A stretch of DNA of 64,000 nucleotides from Urinicoccus massiliensis (GTDB lineage: Bacteria > Bacillota > Clostridia > Tissierellales > Peptoniphilaceae): assembly GCF_900120405.1 (NCBI RefSeq), contig NZ_LT635493.1, positions 347,037 through 411,036 of the forward strand, given 5' to 3'. Made by a program: the position numbers and the translations under genes. Below, piece after piece: positions 1 through 8,907 of the stretch (position 1 is the stretch's first letter; every line of letters starts with the position of its first letter). The notes beneath the pieces are model-generated. The model was given only the letters and a program-made list of their open reading frames with translations, was not told where the DNA came from and did not search any database.

Positions 1-3000
1 ACTGGTGGTTCCACTGGAATCACTGGAGGTTCTTCTGGCTCTTCTGGTGGAATAACCGGTGGTTCCTCTGGTTCTTCTGGCGGTTCATGAGGCGGATTAT
101 GGGGCGGTCTTTCAGGAGGAAGTTCCTGATTGGTTACCTCGAAAATATATTCGTAATAGGGTTCAAGGTTTTTCGGATTGGGGTTAAAGTCTTTGATTTC
201 AGGATAATAGCTGTCTTTTCCTTCTCCTACCAAATCTTTTTCCGTCACCTTAAAGATCTTGGCAAAGTTTCCATTGACCAACATATTCGGAACATACAGG
301 GTGTAAACGCCTTTTTCATCTTTCTTTAAGAAGAGGTTTACACTGGTGTATCCGGGATCGTGGTAACCCCAATTTTCATTCATGCTGTTATAGTATCTGA
401 CTCTAATATGGTGACCCTTGGCATCGACAATAATAGGTTTTTCTTCGTCATAGCCGAACAATAAGTCATCATCATTAAGAGAACTTCCATTCCACGTCAT
501 AACCTTTTGCTCTCTAATTTGTCCGTCGACAATCAGGCGCACGGTAATATTTCCCACTAATTTACTAAAGGGCTCCTCATTAATGATTTTATTACTATCT
601 TGGGGAATATAGCCGGGTTGTTTCATAATCCAAGAACCAATCGATGAGAAGAAAGCATATTCTCTGGATAAGCGGAATTGAATTTTTACATTGTCTTTCT
701 CATCATCCCCATCTTTTCGGGGATCGACAAGTACCTTCTTGAGTTTATAGGACATTTTAAAGCCTTCCAGGGCTTCTTCTTCAATGCCGTAACGGTTCTT
801 TTCCAGATACAGGGGATCCAGCTTGGTAATCACTCCTTGCCAGCCGCCCGCTTTCGTCAGGGTGACGGTTTTGTAAATCGGGTAGACCTTTCCGTTTGCG
901 TCGCGCCTGTAATCGACAACTATGCGCTCGCCGTCTTTTAGGATATAGAAGGTGACTTGATCCGGAATGGCCCTGTTCTTTACTTCAACACTCGTCCCGT
1001 ACTCACCCAGAGCTTGTCTGATTTCTTCTTCCGTAAGCATCTTCCAGGTCTTTTTGATCTTGGCTTCGGTAAAGGGCCTGTTGCTGATGGTAAATTCATA
1101 GCCGTAAAAATCTTTTTTCTCTACAGGAGGTACATCTTTTTTCACGACCTTGATGCCGCTTGCTCCGCTGTCCCAACGTTCTGTCCAAATATAGGGGACG
1201 TAAAGGACAATGCCGTTATCCGTCTTTTCTACGAAGATCGAATACTTTTCGGCACTTTCACTATAACCCATCCATCCTTTCAATCTTTCGTCTTCTGTTA
1301 ATTTTCTATTTTTTCCGTAGGGAACTACATCTTTAATATTGCCCGACAAAATCTCATGGGAAAATTCTGCGTTGATTCCACTGTTTCCTGTTTTGGTCGA
1401 TTTCCCGATATATGAAAGGGTGCCGTCTTTATTTAGCTCATAGAAGTAAAAATCTGCGTTGTGATTACCGGCGTCATAACGTCCGCCGTATGCCGTGGTC
1501 TTATCTCTGGAAATATGAACTGTACCGGGGTGCACGGGAGCCTCTGCATTTGTTTCTTCAATAGAGGTAGCGTAATCCGTTTCTCTTTCCATGACCAAGT
1601 ACTTGTAACCCATTGCTTTCAATTCTTCCTTAGTGAAGGGAAGCCCGTTGTCCTTGGTTAGGGTGTAGTTGCTGAAAGTATTTTTCGAGAAACTTGCTTG
1701 CCAATTGTTTCCTTGATTTAAGACCACTTCGCCGTATTTATACAAGTCGGGATCTTGGCCATATTGGCTGCGAACATAAACTTCGTCCTTGTCCAAAGGA
1801 ACGATAAAAATATCCACGTGAATATCTTTATTTTCATATTCGCTCTTATCGATCTTTTCATCCCACTTCTTCTTAAAGTGGAATTCCACGTCCCCTTCGT
1901 CCTTGGGATTATAGTTATCGGCATTAGAACCATAGCCGGCGCCATTACCGGATTCATTCCCAAGGATGAATGTTCCTGAATTCTTCCATGCTTCGGCTTT
2001 TAAAGCGTCATCGTAAATTGCCTTCAGGAGAATTTCATTTTTTACATAGGACATATTTTCCGGTATGAGTTTCCCGCTACCGTCGTCGTTTACAAACTTT
2101 ATAAAGTGATGGTCTTTCGTAATCGGCGATAAGAAAATATAAAATTGATCTTCAATCCGCTTGCCATTTAACTCAAACGGAACACCTCTTTTGGCATAAC
2201 TGTAATCGGAACCTTTGCCAAGAAAAGATGTGTTGTTGTAAACGTAGACACTGTGACCGTCACCGTAATGACTGGATCCATAGGCACAATTCCAAATGCC
2301 ACCACCGGTTCCCGGTGTTCCATTATCATTAGAACTAACAACGGTGCCTTTAATGGCATGATTTTCAGTGATTAAAACATTTTCTAATTTTTGAGTTCTC
2401 GGTGCGTAGGATACATAAATGCCTCCGCCAAATGTTTTTGCCGTGTTATTTAAAATCATCACGCGTTCAAAGGTTACTCGGTTGGAGTCTACAAATACAC
2501 CGCCACCTCGTTCAGGCGTCGAATTTTTATAAATTAAGCCGCCCTTGAAATTAGCTTCCGCTTTATTGACTCGAATATAGTCATCATAGGGAGTGCTCGG
2601 TGTCGTTGCTTTTCTTAATCCTTTTTCACGAGAATCAACGATATAATTATCCGAGATGAGGATGCCCCCGGCGCGGGTGTTTCCTATATTGTTCGCGATG
2701 ATTCCATCATTTAAGTTAAGGGTGCCACCTGTCATAACAGCGATACCGCCGGCCAGTTGTCGCCCGCCTCTCGTCTTATTGGAAACAATATAGCCGCCGT
2801 TCATTTCCACAACAGCTGCATCTTCCGGTTTTTTTACAATATCTTTGCCTTTGGCGCCAAATAAATCCCCGGCTAATACACCGCCGGCGGCGCCGATATT
2901 GTGGTCAATCATCCCGTTGTTCATGATGAATTTTCCACCGGGAGACACCATCACACCACCTGCATTAAGTGAATATCCCGTATCTTCTTTTATTTCGTTG

Positions 3001-4227
3001 GCAGTAATCCTTCCGCCTTCCATGATAAATTTTCCGCCATCTTTAACTTCAACAGGTGCGTGTCCGGCAATTTTGTTTTTACCGTTGGCGATGACGCCGT
3101 TTTTCAGGGTCAGCACACCATCTCCTTGAACTATAAAAAATGTACCTATAGCTTCATTTCCGTCGAAATTGATGGAGTTGTTTTCGTCGCCAAGAGTTAG
3201 TTTGCCTTGAACGTCAAATAAAGTTCCACCTGATTCGTTTTTGAGGACGATATCATCATTGCCGAATGTGTAGGTGTATTCATCCTCTCCCGAGATGCCA
3301 ATTTCAGTCGCTTCAATAGCTTTATCTCCTCGGTCTCTGGCTTCTTTGATAATTTCTCTTTGTTTCTTTTCACCATCTTCGGCATAGTCTTTAGGCTGTT
3401 CAATGGGCTTCCATTTGCCATCTGCAGCCTTTTCATTACTAGATATTAGAATAATGTCTGCGCCTTTTGGAATCGTGATAGTTCCAGTAATATCAATGTT
3501 CTTTTTAACTATGATAGTCTTTTTTTCTCCAGAAACTACACTTTCAATTGCTTTTTTTAATGAATCAAAAGAATCTACTTCTACACGATTGGAATCCGTC
3601 CCTTCAGCCTCTGGTGCCTTTGCCATTAAAGCTTTAGGATCCAAAGTGGTGCCTTTTTCTAAAACTAGGCCCTCTTCAGTGGCTTCCTTTTCTTGATCCT
3701 CCAAGGCAGATTTATCTACATCTTTTTCTTCTTGGATCGTCTTATCTTCTTTATCAGTCTTTTCTGATGGGTCTTTCACTTCTTCTGAAGTTGAATTTTC
3801 CCCATCTTTCTTTTGAGCTACCTCTTCTTCAGCTGGTATTTGAGCTGCTTCTTCTTTTGGACCATTTTCTTTCGCTTCCGCTGGTTCTGTCGTTTCTTTT
3901 TTCAGGCTATCTTTTTCAGCTGGCACTTCAGCTGCGTCTTCTTTCAGGTCATCTTTTTCAGATTTTTCTTCAACCTGTGTTCCTTTTTCTGAGTCCAAAC
4001 CTTCCAGGGCAGGCTTTTCTTGGACCGGTTCTGCACTTTCTTTCTTCGTGGACGTATCCCTTGCCTGGCTGGTCTCTATCTTATTTTCTCTAGGCGTGGA
4101 TACAGCTTCTTTCTGTATTTTAGGTTGGTCTACCGGTGCCTTATCTTCTACGGACTGGGCGTAGGCTGTACCCCCCCCCCACCAGGAAAAACAAGATAAA
4201 GAGTAGTAGAATGTGTACTCGCTTCAT
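1..4227 (-). CDS. Giant secreted beta-helix adhesin, 5' part, out of frame at a G10 tract
   Basis: Reading from ATG 4227 (AGGAG just upstream) gives a signal peptide start, MKRVHILLLFILFFLV, then GGG from a run of ten G. With G10 the frame stops after 28 residues at 4141-4143. With nine G it reads on through TAYAQS, a normal signal-peptidase site, and stays open for about 1,400 codons to the window edge. In that frame, roughly residues 25-190 are Glu/Lys-rich low complexity. About 200-700 is rich in Gly-Asn strand/turn repeats with GGGIYVS/GGGIWN-type motifs, as in right-handed beta-helix surface proteins. A large beta-rich part follows, and the visible end is a Pro/Glu repeat (EEPEEPPVIP type) like a wall-spanning region. 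The C-terminus and any sortase motif lie outside the window. Adhesin function is inferred from architecture. A homopolymer miscall is the main alternative to genuine phase variation. Confidence 0.8.
4171..4180 (-). repeat. G10 homopolymer inside the adhesin signal-peptide codons
   Basis: Ten consecutive C on the plus strand (G on the coding strand) at codons 16-19. Losing one G or gaining two restores the long frame. Position and behaviour match slipped-strand contingency tracts of surface-protein genes. Confidence 0.85.
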
Positions 4228-4297
4228 TCCTCTCTCCTTTCATGACCTTAACATCATCGTACAAAAAATCACAAAAATATATTATCTCTCATTATCT

Positions 4298-4326
4298 ATT
4301 GTATTCCTGTACTTTCCTTTCGTCAA
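4298..4326 (-). promoter_or_regulatory. Promoter of the adhesin gene
   Basis: On the minus strand, TTGACG (4326-4321), a 17-nt spacer and TACAAT (4303-4298). This places the start of transcription about 65 nt before ATG 4227. The gene therefore appears to be transcribed even when the frame is closed. Confidence 0.6.
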
Positions 4327-4350
4327 TGGATTTGAAGGTTTTCCCAAAAT

Positions 4351-4380
4351 GAAAAGCCCCCCGAAGGAGATTCCTTTTTT
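4351..4380 (-). terminator. Terminator after the antiporter gene
   Basis: AAAAG/CTTTT arms around a C-rich/G-rich stem with a TTCG tetraloop, directly after the stop of the antiporter gene. It separates that gene from the adhesin promoter. Confidence 0.5.
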
Positions 4381-5996
4381 TATTGTCCACTTTCGTGGTC
4401 AATGGCTTCTTTTAATTTTTCTCCCTGGAGTAAAACCACCCGGTCATCCACCTGGAGGACGGTGTCTCCCCGAGGGATTTCCAGCCCTCCTTGGGCTGTT
4501 TGGAGCATGACGATTAATTCATTTTCCCCAATATCCAGGTCCTTGATTTTTTCTCCCACCCAGGCATGGCAGGGGGCCAATTTAATTTCTAGCAAGGACT
4601 GGCCGGACTGGTCAAAGTGGCTTTCTCCCCCCATGACAATGATGTCACCCTTTTTCAAGACTGTCTCCCCTCGGGGGATGATGGTCTTGCCATCCCGTTC
4701 AATTTTGGCAATGATAAAGTTAAAAACCATCTTGAGGTCCTTGATCTTCATCCCTACAAACATGGACTGGTCTGTAACCCTAGTTTGAATAAAGCCCAGC
4801 TTGGACTTGTCCTGGTAGTAGTTAAAGGTCTTAAGGACCGTATCATTGGGGTCAAACATCTTCAAAATCTTGGTGGCCCAGGCCATAAGAGACCCTTGGA
4901 TTAAAAGAGAAAATAGGCAGATGGCAAAGACAATATGGAAGAGGTCAATATCCAGGCCCGCTCCTGTATTGACGGCCATAATGGCAAAGGCAATAGCTGC
5001 AGCTCCACGAATCCCTGCCAGGGAAATCAAGGCCAGCTGGTTCTTCTTCAAGCGGAAGGGAGTCATGAGGCCTAGGACGGACAAGGGTCTGGCCACCAGG
5101 GTCATAAAGGCCATAATGGCAAGACCCAGGGGTAGAGCATGGAAGATGTCCTGGGGATTGGACAGAAGTCCCAAGAGGAAGAAGAGCATGATTTGAACCA
5201 AGTGGGAAAGGCCATCGTAGAAAAAGACCACCTCCTTTTTTCCTACATACTCATTGTTACCCAGGATAATCCCAGCAATGTAGAGAGCTAAAAAGCCATT
5301 GCCTCCAATGAGGTTACTCATTCCATACACCCCCAACATCAAGGCAGCAATAAAGACCACAAAGAGGCCATCTTCGTTGAATTTGTACTTTCTCACAACG
5401 CTTAGGCAAAGGTAGCCTACAGAAAAACCCACCAGGCCCCCAAAAAATATCTGACGGAAAATCAAGACCGGTACAGAAAGGTCTGACCCTGTTAGGATGG
5501 CCAAAAAGACCATGGTCATGGTATAGGCTGTCGGGTCATTGGAGCCGGATTCAATTTCCAAAAGTGAGGCGGTATTGTACTTGAGGTTCAATTTTTTGGA
5601 TACCATGATACTGGATACCGAGGCATAGTCTGTGGACCCCACCACTGCTCCCAAGAGCATGGATTCCATCAGGCCAAAATGTAAGACATAGTGGCAAAAA
5701 AGTCCCGTTAAACCAGCTGTCAGAACCACACCCAAGGACGAAAGAAGAATTGCTTCCCGGGCCACCGACTGACCCATGGACCAATTGGTTCCAAAGCCCC
5801 CGTAAAACATAATGATCATCAAGGACATGGATGCGATTTGGTCCGCCAGACCATAGTCATTAAAGTTCCAGCCTCCGGCAGCAAAGGCAATTCCCAGACC
5901 CAAGAAGAGTAGGAGGGCCGGGAGACCCGACTTGCTAGAGATTCGAATGGCCACCAGGGCCAAAAGTAGTATTCCGGTAACGATCAGGGTGTTCAT
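4380..5996 (-). CDS. K+/H+ (or Na+/H+) antiporter, CPA1 NhaP2/CvrA type
   Basis: A 538-residue protein. The first ~375 residues form about a dozen hydrophobic helices, and the soluble C-terminus holds two TrkA-C (RCK_C)-like domains (about 395-460 and 460-535). Family motifs seen are GSTDYASV near residue 120 and ESGSNDPTAY near 147, the latter matching the conserved ESGSNDP of CPA1 exchangers. Proteins of this layout are annotated NhaP2/CvrA potassium/proton antiporters and contribute to cell-volume and pH homeostasis; the RCK_C domains usually bind a nucleotide such as c-di-AMP. That link is interesting because gdpP, a c-di-AMP phosphodiesterase, is also in this window. Monocistronic. Ion preference cannot be read from the sequence. 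Confidence 0.85.
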   Translation of the reverse strand: MNTLIVTGILLLALVAIRISSKSGLPALLLFLGLGIAFAAGGWNFNDYGLADQIASMSLMIIMFYGGFGTNWSMGQSVAREAILLSSLGVVLTAGLTGLFCHYVLHFGLMESMLLGAVVGSTDYASVSSIMVSKKLNLKYNTASLLEIESGSNDPTAYTMTMVFLAILTGSDLSVPVLIFRQIFFGGLVGFSVGYLCLSVVRKYKFNEDGLFVVFIAALMLGVYGMSNLIGGNGFLALYIAGIILGNNEYVGKKEVVFFYDGLSHLVQIMLFFLLGLLSNPQDIFHALPLGLAIMAFMTLVARPLSVLGLMTPFRLKKNQLALISLAGIRGAAAIAFAIMAVNTGAGLDIDLFHIVFAICLFSLLIQGSLMAWATKILKMFDPNDTVLKTFNYYQDKSKLGFIQTRVTDQSMFVGMKIKDLKMVFNFIIAKIERDGKTIIPRGETVLKKGDIIVMGGESHFDQSGQSLLEIKLAPCHAWVGEKIKDLDIGENELIVMLQTAQGGLEIPRGDTVLQVDDRVVLLQGEKLKEAIDHESGQ

Positions 5997-6033
5997 AGGG
6001 GCTCCTTCTAGTTTTTATCCGGCAAGGATTCTC

Positions 6034-6639
6034 TTACAGACTTTCCTTCCAGGTTAAAATTTCCTGCCTTTCCCCGGTGCTAATGTCTCCCCGTTCTACG
6101 GAAAGGTCTAGGAGTTCCGTTAAATTACTTGCAGAATGGTGGTCCAAGCCTGCCTTTTGAAAGTTTTCTTGGCAGCGGTCCAGGTCATAGGTAAAGATGC
6201 TCAAAACGCCAATGACATCAAAGCCTGCTTCTTGGCAAACCTTGGCGGCTTCAATGGAGGACCCTCCTGTGGAAAAGAGGTCTTCAATAACCAAGGCCTT
6301 GGCTCCAGGGAAAATCTCCCCTTCAATTTGCTTGGCCTTGCCATGGTCCTTGGCCTTGGACCGGACAAAACCCATGGGAAGTTTTAAACGGCTGGCAATG
6401 AGAGCAGCGTGGGGAATTCCCGCAGTGGCTGTGCCCATAATATAGTTTACATGGGGATATTTTTCGTGGATCAGAGAAATCAAGGCTTCAATGACGATGC
6501 TCCACTCTTGGGGATAGCTCATTAAGAGGCGGTTGTCACAATAGATGGGCGACTTGATTCCTGAGGCCCAGGTAAAGGGGTCCTTGGGAGACAGGCTGAC
6601 GGCTTTAATATCTAATAGGGTTTCTGCTACGTGTTTCAT
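6034..6639 (-). CDS. pyrE: Orotate phosphoribosyltransferase
   Basis: Transfers the phosphoribosyl group of PRPP to orotate to give OMP in UMP synthesis. 201 residues, normal length. The PRPP-binding motif ALVIEDLFSTGGSS is near residues 112-125, and the flexible catalytic loop KAKDHGKAKQIEG is near 94-106. Its ATG overlaps the TGA of pyrF by four bases (ATGA), implying translational coupling, so the last two steps of UMP synthesis are made together. No other pyr genes are in the window. Confidence 0.95.
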   Translation of the reverse strand: MKHVAETLLDIKAVSLSPKDPFTWASGIKSPIYCDNRLLMSYPQEWSIVIEALISLIHEKYPHVNYIMGTATAGIPHAALIASRLKLPMGFVRSKAKDHGKAKQIEGEIFPGAKALVIEDLFSTGGSSIEAAKVCQEAGFDVIGVLSIFTYDLDRCQENFQKAGLDHHSASNLTELLDLSVERGDISTGERQEILTWKESL

Positions 6640-7334
6640 ACTTCCTCCTTGAGAAATTCTGCCTTGATGGCCCTATAAGCTTCCAGGGGATCTTGGGCAT
6701 TACGGATGGGACGGCCAACGACAATATAGTCTGAGCCAGCCTTGGCTGCTTGGGCCGGGGTCATGGTTCTTTTTTGGTCATCTTGACCAGCTTGACCACC
6801 AGGACGGATTCCCGGAGTTACGGCAATAAAGTTCCCCAGGTCTTTTTTCAAGTCTGCTACTTCTTGGGCCGAGCAAACCAGGCCATGGAGACCAGCATCC
6901 AGGCCTAATTTCCCATAGGACTTTACCACATCCTTTAGGCTGCCTTGGATGGACAGGTCTCTTAGGTCCTCTTCCTCCATACTGGTTAAGACGGTAACCC
7001 CCAAGAGGATGGTGGAGGACTTGGCTTGGTCCAAAATTTCCCGGGCCCCTTGGATGGCCTTTTTCCCTGCTGGAATGTGGAGGTTGACCATGTCCACATC
7101 CAGGTCCAAAACTGACCGGACAGCTCCCCAAACAGTATTGGGAATGTCATGAAATTTCAAGTCCAAAAAGACCTTGTGGCCTCTTTTTTTAATTTCCCGG
7201 ACAATGTCAGGGCCTTCCTTATAAAACAACTCCATGCCCACCTTGGTGTAAATGGCTTGGTCAAACTTGTCTAAAAATTCATAAGCCTCTTCTTTTCCCG
7301 AAAAATCCAAGGCTACAATTACATCTTTTGCCAT
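6636..7334 (-). CDS. pyrF: Orotidine 5'-phosphate decarboxylase
   Basis: Decarboxylates OMP to UMP. 232 residues. It begins with the VALDF strand and carries the catalytic DLKFHDIPNTV motif (Lys and Asp of the K-x-H-D type) near residues 58-68. The C-terminal phosphate-binding part reads VTPGIRP...DYIVVGRPI. This is a subfamily 1 enzyme with a beta/alpha barrel. The start is set by an AGGAGG site 5 nt before ATG 7334. First gene of a two-gene pyrFE operon with its own extended -10 promoter. Confidence 0.96.
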   Translation of the reverse strand: MAKDVIVALDFSGKEEAYEFLDKFDQAIYTKVGMELFYKEGPDIVREIKKRGHKVFLDLKFHDIPNTVWGAVRSVLDLDVDMVNLHIPAGKKAIQGAREILDQAKSSTILLGVTVLTSMEEEDLRDLSIQGSLKDVVKSYGKLGLDAGLHGLVCSAQEVADLKKDLGNFIAVTPGIRPGGQAGQDDQKRTMTPAQAAKAGSDYIVVGRPIRNAQDPLEAYRAIKAEFLKEEV

Positions 7335-7357
7335 AAGAACCTCCTTCTTTTTTTACT

Positions 7358-7363
7358 ATTATA
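7358..7363 (-). promoter_or_regulatory. Extended -10 promoter of pyrFE
   Basis: TATAAT preceded by TG-G on the minus strand, 24 nt before the pyrF ATG. No convincing -35. No PyrR-type leader is visible. Confidence 0.5.
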
Positions 7364-7394
7364 CCATTAGTCCCTGGAAAAGATAAAATAAAAA

Positions 7395-7418
7395 ACAGAC
7401 AATCCTAGGATTGTCTGT
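7395..7418 (-). terminator. Terminator of the ECF sigma operon
   Basis: Perfect 24-bp palindrome (ACAGACAATCCT and its complement) followed on the minus strand by TTTTTTATTTT, just after the zinc-ribbon membrane protein gene. Confidence 0.85.
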
Positions 7419-7426
7419 CTTCTCAT

Positions 7427-7834
7427 TTATTGAACAGAAGGACCATAGACCATGGCTGCAAAGAAAAATACTAAAATGGTTAGAATCCCTAGGACCAATA
7501 AGCCTAAAGCCCACTTCCAAAGAGGGTTGGTTTCACTTTCTTTCATGATATCCTTGTCCAAGGGGCTTCCACAAATTTCACAATAATCTGCCTTGTAGCT
7601 GTTCATGTGTTGGCAATTTCCACAACGGACTTGTTTTTCCCTCTTGACCAAAAGCAGGTAGAGGACAATTCCCAAGACATTGGGAACAACCAAGACCACC
7701 AAAAGCCACAAGAGGCCATTTTCTCCATTTGCTTCGGCATCCTTATAGACCCAAACGGCGAATAAGATGGAAGAGGCCAGTAGCATTAACATAGGGATCA
7801 TCATAAATAAGGGTACTATACTTGCAATTTGCAT
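7427..7834 (-). CDS. Membrane protein with PLDc_N-like segment and zinc ribbon
   Basis: 135 residues. An N-terminal helix pair around VWVYKDAEANGENG..LWLLVVLVVPNVLG resembles the PLDc_N membrane module. Next comes a Cys4 zinc ribbon (CGNC, ten residues, CEIC) near 71-88, then a final transmembrane helix around 108-130. The ATG follows directly on the stop of the preceding gene (TAAATG), so the two are translationally coupled. It is the last gene of the sigma-factor cassette. The function is not known; the zinc ribbon between membrane helices suggests a sensing or scaffold part of the same envelope system. That role is inference. Confidence 0.75.
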   Translation of the reverse strand: MQIASIVPLFMMIPMLMLLASSILFAVWVYKDAEANGENGLLWLLVVLVVPNVLGIVLYLLLVKREKQVRCGNCQHMNSYKADYCEICGSPLDKDIMKESETNPLWKWALGLLVLGILTILVFFFAAMVYGPSVQ

Positions 7835-8155
7835 TTAAATCTCTCCTTTTTTCCATTGGTGAATTAAAACTAAGGCAAACAGCAGACTCAGGCCTAGAAC
7901 CTCCAGGCAGATACAGGCCAGGGCCAGGAGTTTTCCCGGACTCAAATAGGCACTGAGATACTTCAAGGCCGGGGCAAAAAGTCCCCACTGGTAGATGAAG
8001 CTTAGGACCAAGAGGCCTAGTATATAGCCGTTGATGGGATTTTTTTCTTCCCTATCCTCTAACCTGGCCCGGATTTCCCGGTCCAAGTGGCTGGGAACCC
8101 GGATTTCTTTATGGACTTCTTCTTTTAATAGGTCATCCATCCAATCATTGGTCAT
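7835..8155 (-). CDS. Small membrane protein, candidate anti-sigma factor
   Basis: 106 residues. About 38 cytoplasmic, charged residues (DDLLKEEVHKEIRVPSHLD region) precede transmembrane helices near 43-62 and 74-98. The gene overlaps the end of the ECF sigma gene by 11 bp, which is the usual arrangement of a sigma factor and its membrane anti-sigma partner. No zinc-anti-sigma HxxxCxxC motif is present and I do not recognise the family, so the anti-sigma role rests on context and topology only. Confidence 0.65.
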   Translation of the reverse strand: MTNDWMDDLLKEEVHKEIRVPSHLDREIRARLEDREEKNPINGYILGLLVLSFIYQWGLFAPALKYLSAYLSPGKLLALACICLEVLGLSLLFALVLIHQWKKGEI

Positions 8156-8657
8156 GACGGTACTCCTTTAAGTTTTCTTTTAAGGTCTCCTTGGCATAGT
8201 GGAGGCGGCTTTTGACCGTTCCCTCTGGCAAGTCAAGGCTTTGGGCAATCTCTTTTAGGCTGTAGTCAGCCATGTAAAAGAGCAAGACCACCTCCCGCAT
8301 GGGGTCTGGCAGGTCTAAGATTGCCCGGTTGACCTCTTTGGATTTTTCTCTTTCCAAGACCTGGTCTTCCAGGCTGGGCCCCTGGTCCACCAGGCTAAAG
8401 AGGAGGTCCTCAGAAGTCTCTGGTGCAATTCGATTCCTCCGGGCCCATTTTCTCCGGCCGTCCTGCCACTTCCTATGGGCAATCCGGAACAAAAGAGACC
8501 GAAAGCCCTCCGGGTCTATATCCCGGTCATAGGTCAGGGCCAGGACAAAGCTGTCTTGGTAGAGGTCATCTGCCCGGCCCCTATCCTTGGTCAAGGTCAG
8601 ACAAAATCGGTAGAGGTCAGGACCATATTCTTGAATCATCTGCTGGTTGAAGTTCAT
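8145..8657 (-). CDS. ECF-type RNA polymerase sigma factor
   Basis: About 170 residues. Region 2 (YRFCLTLTKDRGRADDLYQDSFVLAL) binds core polymerase and the -10 element. Region 4 (PMREVVLLFYMADYSLKEIAQSLDLPEGTVKSRLHYA) is a helix-turn-helix for the -35 element. A longer reading could start at GTG 8672, but a GGGGG ribosome site lies 6 nt before ATG 8657, so I place the start there. It is followed with overlap by a candidate anti-sigma gene and then a zinc-ribbon membrane protein, suggesting an envelope-stress regulon. A TGAACC at 8699-8704, upstream of the gene, could be part of an autoregulated promoter, but no matching -10 was convincing. Confidence 0.9.
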   Translation of the reverse strand: MNFNQQMIQEYGPDLYRFCLTLTKDRGRADDLYQDSFVLALTYDRDIDPEGFRSLLFRIAHRKWQDGRRKWARRNRIAPETSEDLLFSLVDQGPSLEDQVLEREKSKEVNRAILDLPDPMREVVLLFYMADYSLKEIAQSLDLPEGTVKSRLHYAKETLKENLKEYRHDQ

Positions 8658-8712
8658 ATTTGCCCCCTTCACTTAGAATTGGTCATGAGACCTGGAAAGG
8701 TTCAAAATTTTT

Positions 8713-8907
8713 TTAATTTTCTTGGGTCTTTTTTCTCCGGCCCTTCCAAGCGGCCAAAAGGCAAAAGTAGCTGGCAACAAAGAGGGCCCCGTAAATATAG
8801 GCCACAGCCACGGTGTTGGTCTTGTGGCTATAGTAGTAAAAAAGATCCAGGACCAGCAGGGCCGGCAAGAGATAGGCAAAAAAATTCGTCTTTTTTTCTT
8901 TTTCCAT
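8713..8907 (-). CDS. Small two-helix membrane protein
   Basis: 64 residues. A charged N-terminus (MEKEKKTNFF) is followed by hydrophobic helices near 10-27 and 33-52 and a basic tail (KGRRKKTQEN). The ATG follows immediately after the stop of the acyl-CoA hydrolase gene, so it is co-translated with it. A second frame over the same bases is a shadow. No family recognised; it bridges the hydrolase gene and the ECF sigma cassette, so all may be one transcript. Confidence 0.6.
   Translation of the reverse strand: MEKEKKTNFFAYLLPALLVLDLFYYYSHKTNTVAVAYIYGALFVASYFCLLAAWKGRRKKTQEN

Noticed and set aside
87-4093. Several short plus-strand frames opposite the adhesin
   Set aside because: The minus-strand frame is open without a stop for the whole region with coherent protein composition; the others are shadows.
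4136-4510. 124-codon plus-strand frame across the C10 tract
   Set aside because: Overlaps the adhesin signal peptide, its promoter and the antiporter end; no coding signals.
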